The notes under the pieces are model-generated. The model worked only from the letters and a program-made list of their open reading frames with translations, had not been told where the DNA came from and did not search any database. From Carposina sasakii (Eukaryota > Arthropoda > Insecta > Lepidoptera > Carposinidae), in NCBI GenBank assembly GCA_014607495.2, contig CP053170.1:6324001-6388000 (forward strand): a stretch of DNA of 64,000 bases. Reading direction: 5' to 3'. Position numbers and translations under genes: made by a program. Each line of letters starts with the position of its first letter. Within the stretch, counting starts at the first letter, position 1. Shown here piece by piece: positions 1 to 10,703 of the stretch.

Positions 1-175
1 GACTATAATCCCGTGCTGATGCGGGCCTTAAAACACACTAGCTACAACTCCTTCTGTGCATGACGTAAAAGTCGACAAGCGATAAGTTGATTTTTGATGA
101 TTTTGATTGCTTATTCAATTACTATATACAAACCACGTACTAGTTACTGATCTTTAACATTTGATGCTCTTCGTG
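1..175 (-). repeat. Degenerate copy of dispersed repeat B
   Basis: The start (CCCGTGCTGATGCGGG, then CTCCTTCTGTGCATGACG) and the later GTTACTGATCTTTAACATTTGATG match, with decay, a repeat seen about 17 times in this window. The best copies are at 45978-46165, 41085-41290 and 55375-55710. Strand convention: plus reads from CACGGCTGTGTTCCC towards the GCATCAGCAC end. The class is not clear to me; it is non-coding and SINE-sized. Confidence 0.5.
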
Positions 176-665
176 TCCTGAATATTATTGGTTCAGCAAG
201 GTACGGCCTTTCCTTTTTATTTGCTCCCCAATTTTGCTAAAACCTTGCTACTGTTACACATTTGTGCCAACTTACCGTTTTACGTAAAACATATATTTTT
301 TTTACATGAACCTATTCAAATTGCGTAAGAAAATATAGGAGAACGAACTATATTATTTAATGATACTTCATTAATAAGTAGTTGAAGTTAATCGGTTAGC
401 TATAGATAATACTAGGGATAATAATAGTATAAAAGGGAATTTAATATTTATTAATATAAAATTTTGTCCAGAATTTTTTCTCCACTATAATATTGTGATA
501 AATTATAATAAGTTAAATCGCTTAATTTATTATAGACTGGTAGGTATATAATAATCAGGTTTACCTGACCTATTCTTTTTGCTTTTGTATGTGAAATATA
601 TTTAATGGTGCTTTTTTAATGTGAGCATTTAGCTTTAATAGTGCGTTATTGTATTTTATTCTAAT

Positions 666-712
666 ACTAGCTATTCGCCAGTGATTTCGTCCGCGTAATC
701 TTTGTTGCGCCT
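666..712 (-). repeat. Decayed Helitron 3' tail
   Basis: ACTAGCTATTCGCC followed by GATTTCGTCCGCGTAA resembles the reverse complement of the Helitron 3' hairpin and CTAG end seen intact at 4544. Only the terminal part is recognisable. Confidence 0.4.
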
Positions 713-771
713 TTTACCACCCTCAAAAATATTATTTTGGATGCCGTGAATTTTATTTAATAGTATTCATT

Positions 772-1490
772 GTTCTTTTTGCCGACATCTGCTACCTTAT
801 ACATTTGGCTAGAGGGAATATTGACAGTCCAGATCTACTATCGAATATACATTTAAGAACTAATCATCTTAGTTTCAGACATAGACCGATCTTAAGTGTA
901 CCCTTCTCTAAAACTAAATATCGACAAAACGTTTTTATGATTCGTGCGGCTAGATCGTTCAATCAAAGCTCAGTCCATCTTGACTTAGATTTGTTCCATA
1001 CCAGTACTTCTACCGTTAGACAAACATTAACAAAGAATTACTTTAATATGTATCAATATCAGTGAAAAATAAATTTAAAAACTACATGCTTCTGCAGACT
1101 TTGAACCTCTTCTTACTTTTTTTCCTATCTGTGGAAAAATAGGCATATACTTGATACATATATGTCTGCTAATTTGTTTTTCTTTTCTTAGAATTGAGAC
1201 TATTATTATTATCTGTATGTAAATTATTTTTGCAGTGATGTTCTTGAGGGTTTGTGATAACCATTGTTAATGTTGGGCAGCTATGCCTAGGTATATTGCT
1301 GTTATCAGGCATCGGCAGTTGGTCTTTTTGTTCAAGCGTCTTATATTAGGTATATGTTCACACCTATCTCTTTAATATTAAATATTTATACGTGGAGATT
1401 TGTAATTGGCATAGTATATATGGATATTCTTTAAGTTATTGATGCTATACTGCTATAAATCTTCCCTAAGAGTAAATAAATAAATAATAG
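772..1490 (+). pseudogene. LINE remnant: reverse-transcriptase C-terminal tail plus 3' UTR
   Basis: An open frame from about 772 to the stop at 1063-1065 reads through GNIDSPDLLSNI, RPILSVPFSKT and RAARSFNQ. This is the pattern found at the C-terminal end of jockey/CR1-like LINE ORF2 proteins, where a short linker (IDSP.LL..I) precedes the final helical tail. There is no catalytic reverse-transcriptase motif, so it is 5'-truncated. The following 400 bases end in a short AAATAAATAAATAATAG tail that would fit a LINE 3' end. No ATG starts this frame (the first usable codon is TTG at 805), which also argues against a host gene. The assignment rests on protein pattern only. Confidence 0.5.
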
Positions 1491-1978
1491 TTACCACTGG
1501 CGGCTCGTCCTAAGGAGCGCTGGTGCGGTGCACTCCCACCCACGAAGATTACATAGGCAATCTATATTTCTCTATATTTTAAATTATCTTTCAATTCTAC
1601 TATGTTTATACAATGTGTCCACGCGTTCGTCTCAAGTAAGTTGTAATCTTATATATCGAGTAGAGCTCTAGCGATCGCGCTCCAATGAAATGAAATTTAG
1701 TACGATTCCTAGTACTGTATTCAATGAGTGCGAAAGAGACATACTGACATAGGCCGGCGCGTGAAACAGAAGATTTCGTATGAAAAATTAGCCTTATCTG
1801 GAGTGCCGCTCACTTTAATTCGCGTATGCCGCCACTAGAGGTCGCTTAGTCCGAGTTAGAACGCGATATGGTTGTCTTTAATGTGTTTCATTTGGTCATC
1901 TGAATTTTTATAAGTCTGCGGTTGAACCTTCACCATCCCATTCGTTAATGGGCGTGAACACCCATCTAAAAAATGTCA

Positions 1979-2742
1979 GCGTTGACCAGTGTAGCCAACC
2001 CTACAGTTTTAACTGTAGATCTACAGTTTTTTGGAAATTCTCTCAGTTTTTAGTTTAGGCCTCGATATCTACAGTTTTGTGCTTATGATTCTAGCGCCAC
2101 CTTTATTTGCTACGTGGTAGTCCGTGCACTCAGCTTCAGTAAAACCAACTATCATCGAACCTGAGGTAATAGTCATCAATCGATTTAATAGATGGCGTTA
2201 GTTTTGGATCGGTCACCAACCCGCCTGCCCAGCGTGGTGACTATGGGCAAAACCCCCCCTGTGGCAGTAGCCTTGTGGCGTACTCTGGGGGAGGCCTACG
2301 TCTAGCAGTGGACTGCAATAGGCTGAAGAAGAAGAAGTATTGGATAGTCGTAGATTGTTTCGGTCGATGTCTGTTTTACTGACATTCTATTTTTCTTACT
2401 GGGGAATCCCCGCGGATGCTTTGACAATCGAGATATATGTACTTGATTTCCTGAAGTGTTGCAATATTAGCTCGTAAACATTACTAATTTTATTTGACAT
2501 AATGTAGGTCCCTATCTTTATGACTTTTGATATTAAATTTGATTAAAACTTCGATAATCACATGAATTTTCTTGTTTTTAATTGCCTCTCTAAAATGTAT
2601 TCTATTTATTATCATCATTAAATTATAAAAATATTAAGCTGTAGATTTACTGTTTATTAATTTGATATTTACAGTTTTCTACAGTTTTTTTTAGTATATC
2701 TACAGTTTAGCGTGTGCTGGGGTTGGCAACACTGGCGCTGAC
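1979..2742. mobile_element. hAT-like non-autonomous DNA transposon with 8-bp target duplication
   Basis: The element runs 1987-2734 (748 bp). It starts CAGTGTAGCCAACCC and ends GGGTTGGCAACACTG, giving inverted termini. It is flanked by GCGTTGAC (1979-1986) and GCGCTGAC (2735-2742), an 8-bp duplication with one mismatch. Eight-bp duplications and CAGTG-type ends are usual for hAT elements. The inner ends carry repeated CTACAGTTTT motifs in both orientations (about 2005-2080 and 2636-2708). It has no coding capacity, and an RTE-tail SINE is nested inside at 2211-2338. Confidence 0.7.
2211..2338 (+). mobile_element. RTE-tail SINE (type D), 5'-truncated, nested in the hAT element
   Basis: It matches the 3' half of the full copy at 60017-60296: GGTCACCAACCCGCC, GCGTGGTGACTATGGGC, then the shared GGAGGCCTACGTC and GTGGACTGCAATAGGCTG end. 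It closes with a (GAA)n tail. It interrupts the hAT element and is therefore younger than it. Confidence 0.8.
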
Positions 2743-2767
2743 TCAGCAGCCGCCTCTGATAGTTACA

Positions 2768-2992
2768 ATCCCCATTTCACACATTAAGGGTAACCATGTG
2801 GTTCTATCGGCCCTTGGTACTCTGCCTACCCCGTTAGGGATAAAGCCACTAACCATCTTGCTTAGCTGGTGACTATGGTCTAAAACGTGGTATAAAACCT
2901 ACTACGTGGTATAATATGGTATAAAACCTCCCTATGGTAGTGGCGTACCCTGGGGGAGTCTTACGTCCAGAAGTGGAATGCAATATACCGAC
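2768..2992 (+). repeat. Composite of repeat E and decayed type D SINE
   Basis: The left part (CCATGTGGTTCTATCGGCCC, CTCTGCCTACCCCGTTAGGG) matches repeat E. The right part (CTGGTGACTATGG, GTGGCGTACCCTGGGGGAG, GTGGAATGCAATA) is a decayed type D tail. A short internal duplication of GTGGTATAAAACC is visible near 2887-2927. Confidence 0.6.
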
Positions 2993-3001
2993 GTGTATGT
3001 G

Positions 3002-3833
3002 TGATATATTATAGCATATAACAATAGTATTTAATAAACGACCGTTTAAAAATAAATTTAAATCATCAGTACCGGTCGTAAAGGAAATCTTTAATTATTT
3101 CCTCTACATCACAGTTATAAACAGAACGACTTCCTGATATCTAGATGAGCAATCTATGGATTTAACGGTATCTACTGATAACCATGTGTATAGTATTTGT
3201 TTTTCTTTCCCCGTAAACTTTAGAGTGATTCTATTTCTCCCGTTCCCATGGGAATTTCAGGATATTAATTTGCACCTTAGATATGTACGAGTAAACATAG
3301 GTCATAGAGCGCCAGTATAGCTTCGTTCTATTGTGCCCAGCGTAAGCAAAATTTTTTTGTTTTTCTATTGATTGACAGGGGTACGGCATTAGGTAAGCCT
3401 ATCGATTATTATATGTATATTGTAAAGCGGGCTCTATAACTTACAATCTATAGTGTGTATTTTAATTGGTTTTCTTTTCTCAGTTTAAAGTTCTTGAAAA
3501 TAAAATATGAAGAAATAATAAATTATACAAAAATACCGTATAAAATTATTATTTAAGAATACATATTCTCAATATTATTGTTTAGATAAGGCAATCGTTT
3601 AAATGTAAATTTTCGCTCGTTCGATTTGACCACAATATCGATTGAATTAAAGCAAAATAAATTAATCATTCGATTAATGTCTAAACATAATGCTAAATAC
3701 GTCTATTTATAAGTGTTATTTCATTAGGATTTTATGTGGAAATTTATGATTTTTAATAGACTTAAAAAAAAAAAATTACAAATAAATTATATTACGATTT
3801 CTAGCCCCTAAGTAATAAAATAGCTATACTATG
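3002..3833. other. No supported feature
   Basis: AT-rich, apparently single-copy DNA with frequent stops in all frames. I see no repeat boundary, RNA gene or convincing exon. Confidence 0.5.
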
Positions 3834-4000
3834 CTGTACTGATGCGGAGCTTCACAAGAATACACGAGCTGCATCTCCTTCCGTGTACGTCGTAAGAGGC
3901 GACTAACTCATCACTGACCATTTATATCTATTCCCGCTATGATAAATGTGGCTGTAGGATTTCCTTTAGAATCCTGCAGTTCTGGTTACCCTATTTGTAA
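3834..4000 (-). repeat. Dispersed repeat B, partly deleted
   Basis: CTGATGCGGAGCTTCACAAG, GCTGCATCTCCTTCCGTG, GATAAATGTGGCTGTAGG and CCTGCAGTTCTGGTTACCC match the family in order. The middle (the CAGGCGATGAGC region) is shortened. Confidence 0.65.
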
Positions 4001-4206
4001 TGTATGTAATAAAATACACAACGTCTAACTAGTGTCTACCTCTGAAATGCCTAATCTATCGTAAATACCAAGGGTTAACCTTTAACATTAGTAAACCTTA
4101 CGACATGGAGTGAAGTAGCCTATGCCGTTTATGGACTTTGGCTAATCGAAATTTAACCGACTTTCGAAGAAGAAGGTTGTGAGTTTGTTTTAATCTTCTG
4201 TTTATA

Positions 4207-4544
4207 TCTATACATATAATAAAAATGTAACGGATCGCTGTCTGTACATGGAAGATATATAAGAAAAAATATTATAGAATACCTTTATCAACGCAATAGT
4301 ACCCAAAACAATGATTTTTGGAATTTTAGTCTGTGTGTTTGTCGGTTTGTCTGTGCGTTTGTGCACGCTAATCTCAGAAACGGCTGAACCGATTTGGATG
4401 CAGTTTTCAGGAATATATTATGACAGGTCCCACTTAACATATAGGCTACTTTTTATCTCGGGAAAATGTTTTTATCCCGGATAATTTCGATATTTTGTTT
4501 TTTTTTCTGTAGTCCACGCGGACGGAGTCGCGGGCGTCCACTAG
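4207..4544 (+). mobile_element. Helitron-like non-autonomous element, subfamily 2
   Basis: The element starts TCTATACATATAATAAAAAT directly after an A. It ends with the hairpin GGACGGAGTCGCGGGCGTCC, then ACTAG, directly before a T. A TC start, a CTRR end with a hairpin about 5 bases upstream, and insertion between A and T are Helitron hallmarks. It is non-coding (338 bp). The body is shared with 33115-33412 and 56684-57022. It may belong to the Lep1-type Helitrons described from moths, but I name that from memory. Confidence 0.75.
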
Positions 4545-5272
4545 TTTTAATATATATTTTGTATAAAGATGCACCTATTTACATATATATAACTAGGATT
4601 GTCGCAACCCTGTAAGGTACACTTGCTCTAAGTCTCACTAGCATTAAATGCGTAATTGTAACTTTTATTTAATTTACAAATTAGTTTCTATACCGTTATA
4701 TTACATTGTAAAACGTATGTAAATGCTCATAAATAATTTCTTATTCTTGTGACTTTTTGACATATTTTTCCTAATCCTTTTTCTGACAAGAAAATAAAAG
4801 ACAAATTAGAGAATGTAAATTTTTTGAAAATAATATAGGTAATATAAAACAGGAATAATTAATTATATTTATGAACTCAAATATTCTGTTTTGTATTTAT
4901 TACTAATCTAGACTTCTATGAAGCTTTCTCCACATATCAAAGTATTGTCACCTAAAGTCCTTACAATCGATTAATCGATACCGATCAAAACGTATCGATT
5001 ACGCAACAACTTGCACAACAAATCAATAGTACACTATCTCGAATCTTACGCCTTCTATCTGCGGTATTCTAATCTTAAATTTTAAATGTGGAAGAGATTA
5101 GGCACGTTTGAGGTATTGAGAAAGAGTATTTATCCTATGATACCATTGATATAAAACCGGTAGATATGTTTGTGTACTTGTATGTTTGTTACATCATTGG
5201 TAGCATGCTTGACCGACTTCAATACACTGTATTTGCGAATTCGTAATGTTAGTAAAATTGTTCTATGTTAGA

Positions 5273-5476
5273 CTAGTGGACGCCCGCGACTCCGTCAACG
5301 TGGAGTGTAGAAAAAAACAAAATGTTGAAATTATCCGGGATAAAAGTGTTTTTCCGGAATAAAAAGTAGCCTATTTCCTATTCTAGGCTCTAGACTGGCT
5401 GTGACCTACCAAATTTCATTTCAATCTGTTTAGTAGTTTTGACGTAAATGCCAGCGCATTATAATGTTAGTAAGGA
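5273..5476 (-). mobile_element. Helitron-like element, subfamily 1
   Basis: On the minus strand it starts TCCTTACTAACATTAT and ends CTAG at 5273, with host A and T at the junctions. It shares the 3' hairpin region with 4207-4544 but has a different 5' head, like 22556-22784 and 54485-54698. Confidence 0.75.
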
Positions 5477-5546
5477 TAAGCGATTATAGTAAGATTGTCC
5501 TTAAAAAATCTAGCAAAAACCGTTGGACCGATGAAAATGCCCGTAG

Positions 5547-5757
5547 CTAGAACAAATGGATCTGCCCCTGGCTTTAACGCCTTTCTCCAAAACCCCTGGA
5601 TTTTCCTCTGGCTAAAACACATTGATGCTCCTGGTTAAATCACCTGGATCTGCCCTTAGTTGGAATGCCTGGATTTGCTCCTGGCTAGAATCCCGTAATT
5701 TTCTCTCGGATTGAACGCCTGAACTTGCTCCTATCTAAAATACTACCCAGGCTGAAG
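5547..5757. repeat. Degenerate minisatellite, unit about 25-28 bp
   Basis: Seven to eight imperfect units centre on CCTGGATTTGCTCCTGGCT and a short A-rich spacer (AGAACGC-like). The units at 5553, 5592, 5622, 5644, 5669 and 5693 can be lined up by eye. No protein reading is conserved across units. Confidence 0.6.
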
Positions 5758-5769
5758 ATGGAAATTTCC

Positions 5770-5830
5770 ATCGAGGGCTTGCCCACCACCGGGCCCTAAA
5801 CCCTCCGCTGACCCTCGGATCTGCCGACTC
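5770..5830 (-). repeat. Short dispersed GC-rich repeat
   Basis: GGGCTTGCCCACCACCGGGC followed by CCCTCCGCTGACCCTCGG recurs in reverse orientation at 53003-53046 (GCCCGGTGGTGGGCGAATCC). In both places phrases of the minisatellite (GAACGCCTG) lie near it, so the two probably belong to one larger repeat. Confidence 0.5.
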
Positions 5831-5879
5831 ATGGTCACGAACACAAACCACTATAGTCGCAACGAATAGTAACGCCTGA

Positions 5880-7278
5880 CACAACGAAATATTTGTAGAT
5901 GGAAAATTTAATTGTTCAAGATTTTATTGTTTTGGTCGAATATGGCGGACTCTGTCTCTGAGCAATAAGGTTGTGGAACTATACCACACGATTATACCTC
6001 AAATAGCACGATCCATTAACATAATATTTACTTATAAACTGGTTCTTATTGTGACTTAGCAACATGAAGATATTTTGAGACGCCACTCAGTGCTTTGATA
6101 GATCTAGGTACGACGTATGAGGTAGCAAAAATCGCAAAGTTATCGAACCATTTCCATCAAAAGGTCAATCTTATTTTTTTTTGTTTAAACAATGTAACAT
6201 CGCTTGACATCGACATTCGATGTCGCAATATTCACACTCGTTCGTGACTTTACGTCCATGCGAAAAAGAAGACTTCCCATTGAAGCAAACGTGTCGATGG
6301 TGAACCTATATCGATCGAGAAATAATGTAACTTTATCTAAGGCCCCTGACCAATAAAGGGTAGTAAATTGAAGGTCATCTTGTGTTGATCGTTATATTGA
6401 TCGTTATGTTGAGTCACATTGCATTGTACTTTAATATACGGCTAATTTTCTTAAATCACGTATTTTTTCTGCATGTAATTTTGATTAAACATGTTCTTTT
6501 TTAATTACAAAAGGTTCGAGTGTGAGGTTCGGTATTATTTTCAATGTCATGCATGATTGGTCATACCAAAGGTGACTGTTTAAGTACACGTTTTCAGTAC
6601 CTATTCGAGAGGTAACTGATTGAAGTATACTCCTAGGTGTGGTTGAGGGTACAGGTAAATAATATAAAATTGTTTTTTTGTTTTATATATATATATTGTG
6701 ATTTGTTTGACATGACTCGACGTTTTGTCTTTTATTATTTTATGATCATTAGATCATTATGGATTATCTTTGGATTAATCTTCACGTTTTTATTACTTTT
6801 GATACCATTTTTTCATACCCTTATGTTTTTGGTAAATTGACGTAGTATTTTGTTTCTATAGCAAAACCATAATAATATACGCAAAAAACCCAAATAAATA
6901 GGGATAATGAATGGAAAATTCATGGGTGAATGAAAAACGGAATGAAAAGTGTACAAATTATATACAAATCTCGTGCCGAAATTAATTTTCCTCATTAAAA
7001 AAAACTAAACAACTTGTGAATTTTCGCACATATACGAAACTGGCTAACCTGGCATAGGTATATATTTAATACGTCACCAAGGTATTATCGCACATACGAC
7101 TTATTTACATAAGGCTAATTATGTGTTTATTTTTTGGTATATTACGTGGGCATTATGTTGTATTTGTTCGGTAGAAATTATCATTTGTAACATCCTCCTA
7201 ATCCTAAATATAAACGTGAAAGTGTGCAAGAACGTAAAGAATGATTTTAAATAATCTTCGTAGTTTTATAACATGATT
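5880..7278. other. No supported feature
   Basis: AT-rich sequence. The open stretches near 6637-6840 and 6813-6995 are short, rich in Phe, Ile and Tyr and overlap on opposite strands, as expected by chance in AT-rich DNA. Confidence 0.5.
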
Positions 7279-7279
7279 T

Positions 7280-7502
7280 TCCGTGTGGTGTCGGCAGGAT
7301 AGAGTAGCACCACCCCATGTGTCCCTGTGGGTATCGTAAGAGGCAATTAATGGTTTCTAGGCGGTGGGTGCCTTCTGTGTTGACAACATAGTGCAAAAAT
7401 CACATCGCCTACTTAGCGTGAAAAAAACCCCTTATATCAGTAGCCTTGCGGCGTGCCCTGGGGAAGACCTAGGTCCAGCAGTGGACTGCAGTAAGCCATG
7501 AT
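7280..7502 (+). mobile_element. RTE-tail SINE (type D), nearly full length
   Basis: It begins CCGTGTGGTGTCGGCAGGAT, continues through CCCCATGTGTCCCTGTGGG and GTTGACAACATAGTGC, and ends GGTCCAGCAGTGGACTGCAG. It lines up from end to end with the copy at 60017-60296, with a few small deletions. Confidence 0.75.
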
Positions 7503-7987
7503 GTGCGTGCATGTGTGTGTCAAAATAATACATAGGTAAGTTACGAGTCCAGGTAGGTCACGATTAATCTATTTAAGGCCGATTTTTTCTATGGCTAGCC
7601 TATTTGAAAGACAAATTTGATGCTGTCTTTCGAATCAAGATCATAGAGATAGCATCAACTTTATTCTCCAGATAAGCCATCCGACCATTGCAAAGATCGG
7701 CTCTTAAGGAAAAAAATATATAAGTTCGTGAACTTTGCTCACACGGACTAGAATACTCCGGTTATGTTATGTTTGTGTAGTAAAATTTGTCGTTTGTAAT
7801 AAATACGAAGTAGGAATCAATAAGCTGCAGTGTACATCACGCGAGGTCGATGAAAATGTTACTTACCGTTTCCTGTCTTTGCAAATAGTTAGTTTAAATG
7901 CTTGTGTCTTGAAATAAGCAGCTACTTATTAGATTTTGTATGGATAAACGCCTTGTTATTACGCTTGGTTAAGTCCATAATAGGGTC

Positions 7988-8116
7988 GATTCCGGCAGTC
8001 ACACTTAAACCTAAACCTAATCTTAGTCAGGTCTATCTCTAAATATAAATGGCTGAGAGAGAAAAGGACAGGTAGGACTAATTTTACGTTTAGGTTTAAG
8101 TGTGACTGCCGGAATC
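7988..8116. mobile_element. MITE-like foldback element
   Basis: The arms GATTCCGGCAGTCACACTTA (7988) and its reverse complement (ending 8116) match for about 29 bases without error and enclose 70 bases. The total is 129 bp. No clear target duplication is visible. Confidence 0.65.
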
Positions 8117-8879
8117 TACCATAATGACTCGGTTCTTATTAGAACTCTAGAGGTTAGTGAATTCGATGGCGTAAACTTTAAAATTTCCGTTTTCCCAATT
8201 TGGGGGAATCCTTCCTTGTGTATCCCTAGGGATTATACATACATGCCAAGCACGTAGGCTCACAACTTTTAAGGTTTGGTGAAAATCTCATGCATTCGTA
8301 TAAATGTAGACTACAAAGGCAACGTTACTCTCCTTCCACAAAAAAAAAACAGACATAAAATCACGCCTCTTGCCCGGAAGAGTAGGCAGAGATTACGCAC
8401 GGATCTCCACTTGCCACGGTCCTGACACACCTCTTTCGTTTAATTTTTTTTTTAGCTATTTCAGGGCTGTATATTTGTGTATTTCATGGCATTTTACATA
8501 AACTCGTGTGGTTCCATGTTTCATAGAGAAAAGGAAGATGGTGGCACGCGATATGTCATATACACGGTTCTAAGGTCATGGCGGTTATAATGAGTTATTT
8601 AATTACCCCACCTTACTAGTTTGACTGGTAGATAAGCTTGTTAACCATTATAATTTAATTTATAAGTATATGTAAGTTCCATCGGTGTAAGCATAGAAGC
8701 TACTGCTTATAGTAAATAAAAATTTGCTGCCTTAATAATGTATTATATTCAGAAATCTATGTAATTGAACATGTATATAATTTACGCCAGGTTTGTCATA
8801 AAAAGTCACATGGTAGCTGGCACAAGCATACGTAATTTCATCGTTGAAGTGTATAAAGTGATAGCTAGATCGCGATGAT
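8117..8879. other. No supported feature
   Basis: Apparently unique AT-rich DNA. The run near 8382-8435 (AGTAGGCAGAG, CCACGGTCCTGACAC) resembles a phrase at 16970-17035 in reverse order and may be another low-copy repeat. Confidence 0.4.
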
Positions 8880-9087
8880 GTACGATATATTGTCGTCGTC
8901 GTCCTATTGCAGTCCATTGCTGGACGTAGGCCTCCCCTAGTGTACGCCACATGGCTCGATCTCCCGTTTTTGCCATCCAGTCACTACCAGCCGTCCTCTT
9001 TAAGTCATCGGTCCATCTGGCCGGAGGGCGCCCAACGCTACGCTTGCTGAGGTGCGGTCTCCATTCGAGAACCCGTTTACTCCACAT
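8880..9087 (-). pseudogene. RTE-type LINE: C-terminal end of the endonuclease/reverse-transcriptase ORF
   Basis: The minus-strand frame reads MWSKRVLEWRPH, GRPPARWTDDL, AGSDWMAKTGDRAMWRTLGE, then GEAYVQQWTAIG. This is the C-terminal end of the RTE-like endonuclease/reverse-transcriptase proteins common in Lepidoptera: a zinc-finger-less tail with the GRPP.RW.DD signature. No catalytic part of either domain is present, so this is a 5'-truncated copy. Its last 17 codons are the same sequence that forms the tail of the type D SINEs here, which shows where that tail comes from. The usual TGA stop is replaced by a GAC-repeat run, so the frame continues past the normal end. Confidence 0.85.
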
Positions 9088-9787
9088 ATCCAGATGTCAA
9101 TATGTATCAAGTCCAAAATATTAGTCACTCAATAAGTCATAATTTTCCCTGACCACACGCAGTAAAATCCTGTTAGAATGACCAAACAATTGTTGGATAG
9201 GTCAACATATAGTTGGTATTCTCGTGACTCGCATTTCGCTCTTCTGACCTAAGTCAACATCAACATTATAAAAAAATGTTCCTTGTTAAAAATCATGCAA
9301 AATGTAGGTTAGCCCTATTCTTACATAAAAAATCTGCGGGCAGTAGAGCGTTTCACTGCGCAACTTAACCAGGTTGGCCAACTGAACGCCGCACTTAGGA
9401 AATTCGTGACAACCCTGAATTTTTAAAAATGGTTATGAATTTTCATAGCACCTTATAACATTTTTTAACAGTAAAACCGGCAAACTGATTGCTTAAAACT
9501 CAAACTGATTGAACAGTTTCAAAATTTTTTGCAAAACGGTTCGCTATTTTATTTGAAATGGTTTGAACAGTGAAAAGTGAGTGTATAATTTGCACATTTC
9601 TGTCCAACCTCTTTGGGGGATGATGGGCGTGACTACATACATACATGCATACTAGTGGCCGCCTACGACTTAACCTACGTAAAGGGAATTTTATATCTGC
9701 ATTGCATCCGTGAGAAGCCGGGGCAGGTTGGTAGTTATACATATAAACATTTCTCTTTGAATCACTCTATCCATAAAAATACTGCAT
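9088..9787. other. No supported feature
   Basis: Mixed unique sequence. Overlapping short open frames on both strands near 9500-9810 have no recognisable product and run into the foldback element that follows. Confidence 0.45.
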
Positions 9788-9968
9788 CCGCCCCCTTATT
9801 ACCTAACTAGCAAAAGCAAAGCGACAGCGAAAATTGTACAAAAATCCCTGATTGCTTGTCAATTTCGTATTACGTAAAATGAATTTCAAAGGAACTTTGA
9901 CATTTCAAGGCGAATATTGTACAATTTTTGCTATCGCTTTGCTATTGCTTTTACATAATCAGTTGGCC
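9788..9968. mobile_element. MITE-like foldback element, copy 1
   Basis: CCGCCCCCTTATTACCTAAC, then GCAAAGCGACAGCGAAAATT, is mirrored by AATTTTTGCTATCGCTTTGC. A second copy lies at 48647-48823 in the opposite orientation. The right end of this copy has drifted (TTTTACATAATCAGTTGGCC). Confidence 0.65.
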
Positions 9969-10504
9969 GAATCTGTTGCGTAATTTTAAAGATAATACAT
10001 AGGGACATTATAAGCATACCTAAATAGGGACAGACAGACCTAGGGAAGCGATTTTTATATATTAAGTACATAGTTATAGCGGCTTATAGATTAAAATTTA
10101 ACAATATTGTTAATATGATATCGTAGGTATGTTTTTTGAAGTGACGTAAATCGAAATTGCGTACGAGAAGTATTTTTCATGTCATAAAGCTCGAATTTTA
10201 AATGAGTTTGTTACTCGTATGAGAAAGAGGAATCATGTTTCAAGGATGCGTTTGTAATTCGGTATTATTTTACCCGATTTCGTAAGTAAGAGAGGGTAAA
10301 ATTATTGCGTTCCCCGTAATAATACGTGATGGGCTTTATGACTTTTTGTCGGTAAGAGCGTCGTTTGTATCTGTTGAACATTTGTTTTAAAAATGTGTTA
10401 AAAAAATAGAACAATTTTTTTAGTAGGTTACTTCAGTTTTTGTTACAGCATTTTCGTGGTGCTACACTACACTTAGCTTGTAGTGTAAGTGTGGAAGTGC
10501 TAAA

Positions 10505-10703
10505 AGTAATTCATTTTATATACGCCTGCGACTCTATCCGCGTGGACGGCAAAAAAAAAACAATGAGAAAAAATATTTTTACGAGACGAAAAGTAGCCTG
10601 ATGTCCTTTCTCAGGCTTTCGACTACCTGTGCATATACCAAATTTAGTTTAAATCGGTTCAACACTTGACAGTAAGAGTATCTTTATCATTAATATCAGA
10701 AGG
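10505..10703 (-). repeat. Decayed Helitron-like element
   Basis: GCGACTCTATCCGCGTGGAC, AAAAGTAGCCTGATGTCC and CCAAATTTAGTTTAAATCGG match the Helitron body in order. The CTAG end is gone and an expanded A-run follows the hairpin. Confidence 0.55.

Noticed and set aside
5547..5757. CRISPR array
   Set aside because: The units are degenerate, have no constant spacers and lie in an animal genome.
6637..6995. Two open frames of 60-67 codons on opposite strands
   Set aside because: They overlap, use mostly AT-rich codons and match no pattern I know. Such frames are expected by chance in AT-rich DNA.
7531..7541. TAG|GTAAGT as a recursive splice site
   Set aside because: The upstream sequence (CAAAATAATACATAG) has no pyrimidine tract.
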